A stretch of DNA of 64,000 bases. Source: Tuberibacillus calidus DSM 17572 (GTDB lineage Bacteria > Bacillota > Bacilli > Bacillales > Sporolactobacillaceae). Positions 54,972 to 63,881 of the stretch are shown piece after piece. The position numbers were made by a program, and so were the translations under genes. A model generated the notes under the pieces. It worked only from the letters and a program-made list of their open reading frames with translations, ran no database searches and was not told the DNA's origin. Numbering within the stretch: position 1 is the stretch's first letter; each line of letters starts with the position of its first letter. The DNA is taken from the NCBI RefSeq assembly GCF_000430685.1, contig NZ_AUMM01000005.1, positions 1-64,000 of the forward strand, read 5' to 3'.

Positions 54972-56330
54972 ATGCAGACCCATTGGAAAGAAGTGCTTCC
55001 GGTTGACCCTTATACGGTTTTAGCCGGTGGATTGATCCAACCAATCGATTTAAAAATCATTAATTATCTTTATCAGCCCCTTATCGGCCCACTTGCTTGC
55101 CAATTATATGCTACGCTGTTGTATGAAGCTGAAGACGGCAGAGCATTAGGAGAGGGCGCCTTTACGCATCATCATCTTATGGTCCGCACAGACAGTTCGT
55201 TAGATGTGCTTCTTGATGCACGTAAAAAATTAGAAGCGATTGGTCTTCTAAAAGTTTACAAAAAATCTGGGGAAGAAAGACCGTCCTTCGTTTATATATT
55301 GGAGGCACCGCTTTCACCGGCTCGTTTTTTTTCTGATGGTTTATTAAATATTTATCTATACAACCGCGTTGGAAAGCGTGAATACTTAAGATTGAAGGCG
55401 TTGTTTCAAGCGCAGACTTCAGCACCCGATGGCTTAGAAGAATTAACGGCTAGTTTTAATGATGTCTTTACATCCCTTCATCCATCGGAATTGACGCAAG
55501 GATGGGAAGCGGAAGCGACGGGGATGGCAGAAGATGCGCTAGACCGCAAGGAAGGCACACCTCTCTTTCGGTCTCACTTTGATTTTGATCACTTATATCG
55601 GCTTTTATCCGATGTCATTATTTCTAAAGAGGCATTTACGGATGAGGTAAAAACAGCTGTTGAAAAGCTCGCTTTTGTTTACCGGCTTACCGCCGAAGAG
55701 ATGAGCCAGATCATACAAGGCGCCTTTTTACATACTGGAATCATTGATATTGACCAATTGCGTAAAGAGGTCCGCAACTACTATCAAATTGAGCATGGCG
55801 ATACACTTCCGGCACTTGCGCTTCGCAAACAAGCACCGGCTGACCGTGAGATGGATCATACAACGCCGAAAGATGACTATGAACGGCAAATACAATTTTT
55901 TGAAACCATTAGCCCATATGAACTTCTTAAAGCAGTCTCTGGCGGAGCGAAACCGGCACCGGCCGATTTAAAAATCGTTGAAGAGACCATGTTCGATCAA
56001 AAACTTTCTCCCGGCGTCATGAACGTGCTTTTACACTACGTGATGACGACGAATGATTATAAACTCAGCAAGAGCTATGTACAAAAAATTGCCGCGCATT
56101 GGGCGCGAAAAAACATAAAAACCGTTCGCCAAGCCATGGAACTGGCAAAAAGCGAGCATAAAAAATACCAAGATTGGCAGACAAAGAAAAAGCGTTCATC
56201 CAACCGCTCCAATCCGCACCAAGAAAAACTGCCGAAGTGGATGACAGGCGAGTGGGAAACGGATACCCGGTCGGATGAAGACATCCAAAAACGGGTGGAA
56301 GAGCTTGAACGTTTTTTAACTAATTTATAG
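54972..56330 (+). CDS. dnaB: Replication initiation / helicase loading protein DnaB (Bacillus type)
   Basis: Primosome protein that, with DnaD and DnaI, loads the replicative helicase at oriC; it is not the helicase itself. It has 452 residues. The N-terminal half is the winged-helix DDBH1 region (Tyr-Gln-Pro-Leu-Ile-Gly-Pro-Leu-Ala). The C-terminal half has DDBH2 with Tyr-Val-Gln-Lys-Ile-Ala-x-His-Trp (about 370-400), followed by a basic low-complexity tail. GGGGGG is 7 bp before ATG 54972. dnaI starts 11 bp after the stop. Confidence 0.93.
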   Translation: MQTHWKEVLPVDPYTVLAGGLIQPIDLKIINYLYQPLIGPLACQLYATLLYEAEDGRALGEGAFTHHHLMVRTDSSLDVLLDARKKLEAIGLLKVYKKSGEERPSFVYILEAPLSPARFFSDGLLNIYLYNRVGKREYLRLKALFQAQTSAPDGLEELTASFNDVFTSLHPSELTQGWEAEATGMAEDALDRKEGTPLFRSHFDFDHLYRLLSDVIISKEAFTDEVKTAVEKLAFVYRLTAEEMSQIIQGAFLHTGIIDIDQLRKEVRNYYQIEHGDTLPALALRKQAPADREMDHTTPKDDYERQIQFFETISPYELLKAVSGGAKPAPADLKIVEETMFDQKLSPGVMNVLLHYVMTTNDYKLSKSYVQKIAAHWARKNIKTVRQAMELAKSEHKKYQDWQTKKKRSSNRSNPHQEKLPKWMTGEWETDTRSDEDIQKRVEELERFLTNL

Positions 56331-56341
56331 GTGGTGATCGT

Positions 56342-57274
56342 TTGGAATCGATCAAATCAACCGTCCGTAAAATGGCTGGGTCCGTTGACCTCGACCATCA
56401 ATATCAACTGTTGTTGGAAAAAGTCATGATGGATGCCCGCATTGACCGTTTTCGACAAGATCATCCTGAAATCAATGGGCGGACTTGGCGGAAAGCGCTG
56501 CCTAAATTGGTTGAGTTTATGGAAGGATCTGACCATTGTGCGACTTGTCCTGGCCTAGAAAACTGTCCGAATTTAGTAAAAGGACACGAGCCGGTGTTAA
56601 CCGTGGATAAAGGCACTGTGGAAATCGTCTATCGTGCCTGTCCTTTAAAGGTGAAAGCAGATCGGGAAAAACGTCAGAGGGCACTGATCGGCAGTTTGTA
56701 TATTCCTAATGACGTGTTGCGGGCAACCTTTAAAACGATTGAAAAAAATGATCTTGGGCGCATTGATGCCCTTGAAGCTGCAGGAAGATTTGTGCAAAAT
56801 TATTTGCAAAATCCAAAAGAAACGAAAGGCTTGTACATGCACGGCCCCTTTGGCGTCGGCAAAACTTTTATTATGGGAGCTGTTTTAAACGCATTAGCTG
56901 AAGCGGGCGTCGAATCGATGATGGTCTATGCCCCCGATTTTTTCCGTGACTTAAAGAGCGCCATCGAGGATCAAACGCTTAATGAGAAGCTCGACTACAT
57001 TAAAACCGTGCCGATTCTTGTTTTCGATGACATCGGTGCCGAATCGATGTCGCCTTGGATTCGTGATGAAATATTGGGGAGCATTTTGCAACGGCGGATG
57101 ATGGACAAGCTTCCGACATTATATACCTCAAATTTTGATTACGATGAACTGGAAGACCATCTCGCTTATTCTAATAAAAGCGGGACAGAATACGTCAAAG
57201 CAAAAAGAATCATGGAACGCATCCGATATTTAACCATCAATGTGCGCGTTAACGGGAAAAATCGAAGAGCATGA
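56342..57274 (+). CDS. dnaI: Primosomal protein DnaI, helicase loader ATPase
   Basis: AAA+ ATPase that delivers the DnaC-type helicase in Bacillus; 310 residues. The N-terminal helicase-interaction domain carries zinc ligands (Cys-Ala-Thr-Cys, Cys-Pro, and a later Cys). The ATPase has Walker A Gly-Pro-Phe-Gly-Val-Gly-Lys-Thr at 168-175, Walker B Val-Phe-Asp-Asp-Ile-Gly, sensor I Thr-Ser-Asn, and a C-terminal arginine-rich end. The start is TTG 56342 after AGGTGGTGA. Cotranscribed with dnaB. Confidence 0.95.
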   Translation: MESIKSTVRKMAGSVDLDHQYQLLLEKVMMDARIDRFRQDHPEINGRTWRKALPKLVEFMEGSDHCATCPGLENCPNLVKGHEPVLTVDKGTVEIVYRACPLKVKADREKRQRALIGSLYIPNDVLRATFKTIEKNDLGRIDALEAAGRFVQNYLQNPKETKGLYMHGPFGVGKTFIMGAVLNALAEAGVESMMVYAPDFFRDLKSAIEDQTLNEKLDYIKTVPILVFDDIGAESMSPWIRDEILGSILQRRMMDKLPTLYTSNFDYDELEDHLAYSNKSGTEYVKAKRIMERIRYLTINVRVNGKNRRA

Positions 57275-57332
57275 GTCAGGCTAGCCGGAAAAAGAAAAAT
57301 TGAGATTTTTATTTTGACAGCGAAAAGCAAAA

Positions 57333-57379
57333 GGCCGTCTCTTAAATCATTTAAAGGATTTGAGAGACGGCTTTCTTTT
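57333..57379 (+). terminator. Terminator of dnaB-dnaI
   Basis: GCCGTCTC (57334-57341) pairs with GAGACGGC (57364-57371), with further pairing inside, followed by TTTCTTTTT. Confidence 0.85.
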
Positions 57380-57428
57380 TACAAATACGTTACTGAACGA
57401 TCTTACTCGGCATCTCCTAAGTGAAGGT

Positions 57429-57458
57429 GTCATTTTTTTTGGACCAGCCCCATATATT
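57429..57458 (+). promoter_or_regulatory. Candidate sigma-E promoter of ytxC
   Basis: GTCATTTT (57429-57436) and CATATATT (57451-57458), 14 bp apart, resemble the sigma-E consensus GTCATATT/CATACAAT. The remaining gap before ytxC (57459-57615) shows no other feature. Confidence 0.45.
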
Positions 57459-57615
57459 TTATTAAACGTAAGCCTGCTTAAAGGGCAAAAGCGTTTGTCG
57501 TCCGCCGTAGCCGGTCAACGATTCAAGATCATTTTGTCCTTGTGAATAAAGTTGTCCTGAAAATGATACCTATAACCAAATTGATTGGAGTCGTGTTTGA
57601 GGAGGGGTCGAGGGA

Positions 57616-58443
57616 TTGATTCGCATGCAACTGTCAACGCGTCGAGAAGCCACCGCTTTACATACATACTTGTCGGAACGCTTGGAAGAAAAGTCAGCGG
57701 TTCGTGTGTTAAATGAAACAGTGGAAGTAGAGCTTTTCCATCCGCTAGATGGCGATGCACAAAACGCCTTGACGGAAGCTCTGACGGATTATATTTTGGA
57801 TCGTTACCAAGAAAAATGGATGAACGAGATTTTAACGAATGTCTTTTATTTTACGGAAGAAGCCGACAGAGAACAAATTCTTGAGATTGCCCGGGCGATC
57901 TTCGCCGGTGAGAAGCCAGAACTGCCAAACGTCAATCAACTGCCATCGAGAAGGAAACTGATTTCGGAAGCTATTTTCGATTTGGTTTGCGAACAAGCTT
58001 CTTTCAGTTTTCAATCCTTAGTGACGTTCCGTTTATCCGGGTATTATCAATGCTTGATGCGGTATTTGGAAATTGCCATTGATGAGTACAAGTTACAGCA
58101 GGAATACGCCGCCTTTGTTGACAAGCTGCGGCGAATCGTGAAAGCTTACCGCCCATTGCGGAATGTTGTCTATGCCATTGATTGCCAACCCATGCGATTG
58201 TACGATGAACATTTTAAACCGATCGAAAACACAAATGCCATCCGGTCCTTTTACCCGTTATTAAAACAATGGGGCGTTGACGCCGAGCCTTCCATTCTCC
58301 TGACGTTAATTGGGCTTTCACCATTGAAAGTTTTTGTTTATACAGACCGGCAGGACGACGGCATGATGCGAACGCTTTTAAACGTTTTTGAAGAGCGGGT
58401 GGAATTTCGACCCTTGGCAGAAGCGAAAAAAATTGATTTATAA
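57616..58443 (+). CDS. ytxC: Putative sporulation protein YtxC
   Basis: A 275-residue YtxC-family protein (about 280 in B. subtilis), found in spore formers beside dnaI and thrS. It is soluble and mostly helical, without signal peptide, known motif or catalytic site. Conserved-looking parts are the central Phe-Arg-Leu-Ser-Gly-Tyr-Tyr and the C-terminal Leu-Thr-Leu-Ile-Gly-Leu-Ser-Pro-Leu-Lys. The role in sporulation is inferred from family naming and from the sigma-E-like promoter. The start is TTG 57616, 8 bp after GGAGGGG. Confidence 0.85.
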   Translation: MIRMQLSTRREATALHTYLSERLEEKSAVRVLNETVEVELFHPLDGDAQNALTEALTDYILDRYQEKWMNEILTNVFYFTEEADREQILEIARAIFAGEKPELPNVNQLPSRRKLISEAIFDLVCEQASFSFQSLVTFRLSGYYQCLMRYLEIAIDEYKLQQEYAAFVDKLRRIVKAYRPLRNVVYAIDCQPMRLYDEHFKPIENTNAIRSFYPLLKQWGVDAEPSILLTLIGLSPLKVFVYTDRQDDGMMRTLLNVFEERVEFRPLAEAKKIDL

Positions 58444-58624
58444 CGCACTCGTCCAACGAGGAATGCATGGGACATGGTTTGGACATAGAGATATAGAGAC
58501 GGCATCCTCAAGAAAGGCGCGGATTCTTTTCTGTAAATTTCGTCAGTGACCACCTTCTTCATGACTATTGGTTGATAAGGTTTTCAACAACCGTGATATT
58601 GTGGCATTGGTTGCCGTTTGCCGC

Positions 58625-58653
58625 TTGCATTTTTGCTGTCAAATGATTATAAT
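58625..58653 (+). promoter_or_regulatory. Sigma-A promoter of the thrS T-box transcript
   Basis: TTGCAT (58625-58630) and a perfect TATAAT (58648-58653), spaced by 17 bp. The stretch 58444-58624 after ytxC has no recognisable feature. Confidence 0.8.
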
Positions 58654-58659
58654 ACGAAA

Positions 58660-58918
58660 CATAAAAACTGAAATCGCAACAAGCGATGACAGAGGACATG
58701 AATGTGTGAACCAGCTGTTGATAGAGAGGGAAGGGTTGGTGGAACTTCCTAGCAGCATCACAGATTTACCCCCTCTGAGCTGTGCCGGTGAACGGACGAC
58801 CTAGTAATCGGCAACGGAGAATCCGTTATCATACTTCGAGCCGTGATTTTTCACGGGAAGAAGGGTGGAACCGCGAGTGAGGCATTCGTCCCTTATTGGG
58901 ACGGATGCTTTTTATTTT
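58660..58918 (+). ncRNA. T-box leader sensing uncharged tRNA-Thr
   Basis: The T-box core AGGGTGGAACCGCG is at 58862-58875. Stem I contains the AGAGGGAAGG region and, opposite it, the specifier ACC (Thr) at 58768-58770. The UGGA of the T-box bulge fits a tRNA ending UCCA, as expected for tRNA-Thr. The terminator is GCATTCGTCCC (58882-58892) with GGGACGGATGC (58898-58908) followed by TTTTTATTTT. Uncharged tRNA-Thr should stabilise the antiterminator and switch on thrS. Confidence 0.93.
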
Positions 58919-58951
58919 ACACCACACACATATTGAAAGGAGATTATGGCG

Positions 58952-60862
58952 ATGGCTAATATCCGCATCACTTTTCCGGATGGTGCTGTTAGAGAATACC
59001 CGAGCGGTGTCACGGTTGAAGACATTGCCGCATCCATCAGTCCGGGATTAAAAAAGCAAGCGATTGCCGGCAAATTCAATAGTCAACTCGTTGATTTGCG
59101 CCGTCCGCTTCATGAAGATGGAACGGTCAGCATTTTAAAAGAAGATGCGCCGGAAGCGCTCGAAATTCTTCGCCATACGACGACACATGTCATGGCCCAA
59201 GCGGTCAAACGCCTCTATGGTAAAGTAAAGCTTGGCGTAGGACCCGTTATTGAAGAAGGTTTTTATTATGATATGGATTTGGAAACATCGCTGAATCAAG
59301 ACGATCTAGCAAAAATCGAAAAAGAAATGCAAAAAATTATCGACGAAAATCTTGAAATCAAGCGGGAAGTCGTCACCCGTGAAGAGGCGATTGCCCTTTT
59401 TACTGAAATGGGAGACAATTTAAAGCTTGAATTGATTCGCGATATTCCTGAAGGGGAAACGCTGACCCTTTATCGTCAAGGGGAGTTTGTTGACCTTTGC
59501 CGCGGGCCGCATTTGCCGTCAACCGGAAAAATTAAGGCGTTTAAATTATTGAGCGTCGCAGGAGCTTATTGGCGTGGCAACAGTGAAAATCAAATGCTAC
59601 AACGCATTTACGGCACAGCTTTTTACAGTAAAAAAGAACTGGAAGAACATTTAAACCGTATAGAAGAAGCGAAGAAAAGGGATCACAGAAAACTTGGCAA
59701 AGAGCTTGAGCTGTTTATGTTTTCTGAAGAAGCACCGGGGATGCCTTTTTATTTGCCTTACGGTATGATTGTCCGTAATGAATTGGAGAATTTTTCAAGA
59801 AAACTGCAGACGAAACACGGATATCAAGAAGTTCGCACACCGTTAATGATGAACCGGCGGTTATGGGAACAATCAGGCCACTGGGATCACTATCATGAAA
59901 ACATGTATTTTACGAATGTCGATGATGTGCCTTTTGCCTTAAAACCAATGAACTGCCCGGGACATATGCTGATTTTTAAAAGCAAGTTAAGGTCTTACCG
60001 TGATTTGCCGATTCGAATGGCGGAGTTTGGTCAAGTTCATCGTCATGAATTAAGTGGTGCCCTAAGCGGAATGACTCGGGTACGGACATTTGTCCAAGAC
60101 GATGCCCATATTTTCGTCATGCCGAGTCAGATTGAGTCAGAAATAAAAGGGGTTATTAAGCTCATTGATGAAATGTATCAAACTTTCGGGTTTACGTATG
60201 AAGTGGAACTCTCAACACGGCCGGAAGATTCCATGGGTTCCGATGAGCTTTGGGAACAAGCGGAAGCAGCCTTAAGCAATGTGCTTCATGATTTAAATCT
60301 GGACTATAAATTAAACGAAGGCGATGGAGCTTTTTATGGACCAAAAATAGATTTCCATATCAAGGATGCATTAGGACGTAGCTATCAATGCGGAACGGTC
60401 CAACTGGACTTCCAGATGCCAGAGAAATTTGATTTAACCTATATTGACGACAAAAATGAAAAAGCTCGACCCGTTGTCATTCACCGGGCCATCTATGGGT
60501 CGATTGACCGTTTCTTTGGTATTTTGATTGAGCATTTTGGCGGCGCTTTTCCAACTTGGCTTGCGCCGGTGCAAGTGAAAGTGATTCCGGTCGCATCAGC
60601 CCATCATGACTATGCCCAGCGAATTGCCGATGACTTGCAACAAAGCCTCATCCGCGTAGAAGTGGACGACCGAGATGAAAAACTCGGCTATAAAATCCGC
60701 GAAGCCCAAACGATGAAAATCCCGTACATGCTCGTTGTCGGCGATAAAGAAAGAGAACAAAATGCTGTCAATGTGCGCAAATACGGCGAGAGCGATTCGA
60801 AAACCGTCGCCTTCAACGATTTTAAAGAAAGCCTCTTAAACGAAATTAAAGAGAAAAAATAA
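58952..60862 (+). CDS. thrS: Threonyl-tRNA synthetase
   Basis: Class II synthetase of 636 residues. Domains in order are TGS (about 1-62), the editing domain (about 63-225, with His-Thr-Thr-Thr-His and Cys-Arg-Gly-Pro-His), the catalytic core (about 270-535, motif 2 with Arg-x-Glu/His-Arg-His-Glu, zinc ligands Cys in Met-Asn-Cys-Pro-Gly and later His residues), and the anticodon-binding domain. ATG 58952 gives the expected MANIRITFPDG start and better spacing to AAAGGAG than ATG 58946. Controlled by the T-box upstream; terminated by a strong hairpin. Confidence 0.96.
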   Translation: MANIRITFPDGAVREYPSGVTVEDIAASISPGLKKQAIAGKFNSQLVDLRRPLHEDGTVSILKEDAPEALEILRHTTTHVMAQAVKRLYGKVKLGVGPVIEEGFYYDMDLETSLNQDDLAKIEKEMQKIIDENLEIKREVVTREEAIALFTEMGDNLKLELIRDIPEGETLTLYRQGEFVDLCRGPHLPSTGKIKAFKLLSVAGAYWRGNSENQMLQRIYGTAFYSKKELEEHLNRIEEAKKRDHRKLGKELELFMFSEEAPGMPFYLPYGMIVRNELENFSRKLQTKHGYQEVRTPLMMNRRLWEQSGHWDHYHENMYFTNVDDVPFALKPMNCPGHMLIFKSKLRSYRDLPIRMAEFGQVHRHELSGALSGMTRVRTFVQDDAHIFVMPSQIESEIKGVIKLIDEMYQTFGFTYEVELSTRPEDSMGSDELWEQAEAALSNVLHDLNLDYKLNEGDGAFYGPKIDFHIKDALGRSYQCGTVQLDFQMPEKFDLTYIDDKNEKARPVVIHRAIYGSIDRFFGILIEHFGGAFPTWLAPVQVKVIPVASAHHDYAQRIADDLQQSLIRVEVDDRDEKLGYKIREAQTMKIPYMLVVGDKEREQNAVNVRKYGESDSKTVAFNDFKESLLNEIKEKK

Positions 60863-60867
60863 TAAAA

Positions 60868-60904
60868 TGGCGCGTCTACCGCAAAACGGTAGGCGCCTTT
60901 TTTG
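60868..60904 (+). terminator. Terminator of thrS
   Basis: GGCGC-CTACCG pairs with CGGTAG-GCGCC (two bases bulged on the first arm), followed by six T residues. Confidence 0.88.
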
Positions 60905-61126
60905 CTTTTCCAAGCGACATGAAGCATGAAATACAAAAAATTCCCTTTAGACCTAATCCATTGAAATTTCAGAGAAATACTTGCCAACGATATCCTGAAA
61001 TAGTATTTTTGTATTATACTTTTTTCTATTCAAAACAGGACGTGTTAAGACGAGAAGAGAGAGCAGCTAAAAATGACAAGTTTGTTCGGAATATTCCTGC
61101 TTGCTAGATTAAAAGGGGGTTGTCAT

Positions 61127-61384
61127 ATGCTGTCTGAGGTTCTTAAAATCGGTGTCAAATTTATTATATCTGCGCTTGGCATTGTTTTTGTTGGTGCCTT
61201 GCCGAGTTTGTTTAACGGCATGTCCTTGGATTTTTCCAGTTATATTAATCAAATTGTAACAGCTTTTTCGCAATTGCTGAATCCGGGTCAGCTTGTTTAC
61301 ATAGAAAAATCCGGGGAGCGACCGTTATTTCCGCATCTCTTTGCCCCTTACTTTTATTCTATGATTGAGCTGGATGAGTCATGA
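61127..61384 (+). pseudogene. Truncated ABC transporter permease (OppB/DppB-like N-terminus)
   Basis: An 85-codon remnant with a good start (AAAGGGGGTTGTCAT before ATG). It has one N-terminal transmembrane helix (about 7-28) and an extracytoplasmic region ending Phe-Ala-Pro-Tyr-Phe-Tyr-Ser-Met, the style of the start of a DppB-type permease. The frame then runs straight into repeat array B: its last residues Glu-Leu-Asp-Glu-Ser and the stop are encoded by sequence repeated 143 bp later. The following complete gene is a DppC-type permease, so the lost part is probably the other permease subunit. Alternatively it is a genuinely short membrane protein. Confidence 0.6.
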
Positions 61385-61800
61385 AAATGCGCAGACGCTC
61401 CATAAACTGGAAAAATAAAGGCTAAATATGTAAAAAACTGGAGCATATACGCAAAATGAAGGCGGAATCGACCAGAAAGTGCGCAAAAACAGCATTTATG
61501 CGCATTTTTGAGCTGGATGAGTCATGAAAATGCGCAGACGTTCCATAAATTGAAAAAATCCTGGACTAATCTGTAAAAAACTGGAGCATATGCGCAAAAT
61601 GAAGGCGGAATCGACCAGAAAATGCGCAAAAACGGCATTTATGCGCATTTTTCAGCAGGCTGAGGCGCGAAAATGAGCAGACACCCCATTATTTGGAAAA
61701 AATCAAGTCTAAATTTAGGGGTATACCCGCAAAAATCTACCAGAACTCGCCGTGAAAATATGCAAAAACGGCGTTAAGCGCTTTTAACCGAGCGAAGATT
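61366..61800. repeat. Tandem array B: three units of a 143-bp repeat
   Basis: The marker GCTCCAT/GTTCCAT/ACCCCAT recurs at 61397, 61540 and 61683, exactly 143 bp apart each time. Units share GCGCAGACG-N-TCCATAAA, TGTAAAAAACTGGAGCATA and a second half with AAAATGCGCA and TGCGCATTTT, an inverted repeat forming a terminator-like hairpin. Units one and two are nearly identical; unit three is diverged. The first half matches array A; the second half is specific to this locus. The array occupies the whole gap between the truncated and intact permease genes. Confidence 0.9.
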
Positions 61801-61828
61801 TCTTTCTAGAGACGAGAAGGGGGTTATT

Positions 61829-62854
61829 ATGAAGGTTTTTAAGCAACCTATGTTTGTGATCGGTTTTTTATTTGTCGGACTGCTTCTTACCGCAAGCATT
61901 GTTTACCATTTTAAATATGACGATCATATTCCGAAGGCACCATTACTCTTGATGAAGGATGGGAAATTACTCGGACAGACGCCTTACAGTCCAGCCCTCG
62001 TTCCACCGGCGGGTACGGACCAGTCAGGACGGAACTATGGCGCCATGCTTTTAATTGGGGCAAAATATACCTTGGGAATCGGAATTTTAACGGCACTCCT
62101 ACGCGTTTTGTTTGGTGCGGTCCTCGGTACGATATACGGATTGTATTTTTATCGCTTTAAAGCCATTGTGACAGGGCTTCTTGATGGGTTTCATTATATC
62201 CCGCTCACGTTGCTTGCATATTTATTGTTAAGCCCGGTATTGATCATGGATTATACTACCGAAACGTTTGCATACTCATTCATGGCGCGTCTTTCATTCG
62301 AAGTGATTCTCTTAGCCGTTATCGCCTTGCCCGTCGTCTGCGTGAATATCGGCAACGAAATTGGTGAACACATGCATCGTGAATACATTATATCGGCAAA
62401 AGTATTGGGTGCTGGACGCTTACACATTCTTTTCAAACATATCATGCCGCATTTAATGCCTAAGATCATTTATATCTTGCTGCAGCAAACCGTCCAAGTG
62501 TTGATCGTTTTGGCTCATCTGGGGATTTTGCAATTATTTTTGGGTGGCACCTTAAAAATTGGCTATCCCCCGGATACGCTCTCACAAACCGGCGAGTGGG
62601 CGGGGCTCATCGGTCAAAACTATAAAGTCGTCGCCTCTGGCTTGCATACTTGGCTTATTTTTGCTCCCCTAATTTTATTAAGTTTATCCGTCCTCGCGTT
62701 TAGCTTTATGGCTGAAGGCTTTAAAAAGACAATGATGTCCATGGGGAGAAAGCGACCGGCGGGGAGCAAGCGTGTGGTGGATGAACGGCCACGAACATTT
62801 ACGGAAGATGACCTTTTTACACCAGTCAACCGTCGTCATGTCATGGTCGAGTAA
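61829..62854 (+). CDS. ABC transporter permease, DppC/OppC type
   Basis: A 341-residue inner-membrane permease of the peptide/nickel importer class. About six hydrophobic segments are visible (residues about 7-25, 72-98, 110-130, 145-178, 210-240 and 275-298). The EAA-type loop that docks the ATPase reads Glu-Tyr-Ile-Ile-Ser-Ala-Lys-Val-Leu-Gly-Ala-Gly, followed by His-Ile-Met-Pro-His-Leu. A basic hydrophilic tail ends the protein. AGAAGGGGG precedes the ATG. No ATPase or binding-protein gene is nearby and the partner permease upstream looks truncated, so function is uncertain. Confidence 0.82.
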   Translation: MKVFKQPMFVIGFLFVGLLLTASIVYHFKYDDHIPKAPLLLMKDGKLLGQTPYSPALVPPAGTDQSGRNYGAMLLIGAKYTLGIGILTALLRVLFGAVLGTIYGLYFYRFKAIVTGLLDGFHYIPLTLLAYLLLSPVLIMDYTTETFAYSFMARLSFEVILLAVIALPVVCVNIGNEIGEHMHREYIISAKVLGAGRLHILFKHIMPHLMPKIIYILLQQTVQVLIVLAHLGILQLFLGGTLKIGYPPDTLSQTGEWAGLIGQNYKVVASGLHTWLIFAPLILLSLSVLAFSFMAEGFKKTMMSMGRKRPAGSKRVVDERPRTFTEDDLFTPVNRRHVMVE

Positions 62855-63030
62855 ACGAGCGTTTCTGTAAAATGACGTTGCCAATGGCGCAAATAGGCTC
62901 TCGCTTAATTCGCCGAGCGAATAGGTGTCACGGTGATGAAAAGCATCAAACGAAAACAATAACTAATCCATAACGGGATGATTTTTCGCACGCTCCCTCT
63001 CCAATAAAAATGCTTTAGTCTGAAATAGGC

Positions 63031-63059
63031 TTGCCTTTGTCCGCAGATGGTGTTATACT
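63031..63059 (+). promoter_or_regulatory. Sigma-A promoter of infC-rpmI
   Basis: TTGCCT (63031-63036) and TATACT (63054-63059), 17 bp apart, with an extended TG before the -10. Confidence 0.75.
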
Positions 63060-63065
63060 ATGGAT

Positions 63066-63283
63066 CGTAAAAAGTATTCAAGCAGAAGCGCCCAGCTTCT
63101 CACCTGATCGACGCGACGTTTTCTCGCTGTTGGCGGGTCCCGATAAGCGATTCGTTTAATTGTTGACAACGCAAAGGGGAAGGTGTGGGCGTATGCCTAC
63201 ACCTTTTTTGATTCTGCTTAAATTCGATCGCTTGCGCGTACCATCGGAGAAATGCCGGGCAAAATTTTTGGAGGTGGCTCAAT
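63066..63283 (+). ncRNA. infC operon leader (L20-type) with attenuator
   Basis: The 218-nt leader contains a terminator hairpin, AGGTGTGGGC (63181-63190) with GCCTACACCT (63195-63204), followed by T residues, about 75 nt before infC. In Bacillus the infC-rpmI-rplT leader binds ribosomal protein L20, which promotes premature termination. Position, length and attenuator agree; the L20-binding fold itself was not verified. The stretch 62855-63030 upstream holds no recognisable feature. Confidence 0.75.
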
Positions 63284-63799
63284 ATTAGCAAAGAGATGTT
63301 TGTCAATGAAGCCATTCGGGCAAGACAAGTGCGTTTGATTGGGCAAAACGGGGATCAACTCGGAATTAAAACGAAGCAAGAAGCCCTTGATATGGCGAGA
63401 AACGTAAATCTTGATCTTGTGCTGGTGGCACCAAACGCGAAACCGCCGGTCTGCCGGATTATGGATTACGGAAAGTACCGCTATGAACAGCAAAAGAAGG
63501 AAAAAGAAGCGCGTAAGAATCAAAAAGTCATTAACGTTAAAGAAATCCGTCTGAGTCCAAGCATTGAGGAACATGATTTTAACACAAAATTGCGCAGCGC
63601 CAGAAAGTTCCTTGAAAAAGGCGATAAAGTTAAAGCGTCCATCCGTTTCCGGGGGCGTGCGATTACCCATTCCGATCTTGGCCGCCAAGTGCTTGAACGA
63701 CTGGCCAAAGAATGCGAAGACATCGGCGTTATTGAAGCCGCACCGAAGATGGAAGGCCGCAGCATGTTTCTTATCCTTGCACCAAAAAATGAAAAATAG
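63284..63799 (+). CDS. infC: Translation initiation factor IF-3
   Basis: Binds the 30S subunit, checks the initiator codon-anticodon pair and prevents premature 50S joining. It has 171 residues with the N-domain Val-Asn-Glu-Ala-Ile-Arg, the linker [15 protein letters not shown], and the C-domain ending Met-Phe-Leu-Ile-Leu-Ala-Pro. The start is most likely the rare codon ATT at 63284 (ATT-AGC-AAA), 8 bp after GGAGGT, as known for infC, where IF-3 discriminates against its own start. An in-frame ATG at 63296 is 12 bp further and poorly spaced. Confidence 0.93.
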   Translation: MSKEMFVNEAIRARQVRLIGQNGDQLGIKTKQEALDMARNVNLDLVLVAPNAKPPVCRIMDYGKYRYEQQKKEKEARKNQKVINVKEIRLSPSIEEHDFNTKLRSARKFLEKGDKVKASIRFRGRAITHSDLGRQVLERLAKECEDIGVIEAAPKMEGRSMFLILAPKNEK

Positions 63800-63881
63800 C
63801 CGATGGATCGCCGTGGAAAGGGCGAATCCGGAGCGGCATGCGCATCGAAGAACGATTATTAGCTTATAGGGAGGATTTATC

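Noticed and set aside
60919-61107. Forward 62-codon frame after thrS
   Set aside because: No ribosome binding site, begins right after the terminator, no recognisable protein; AT-rich intergenic DNA.
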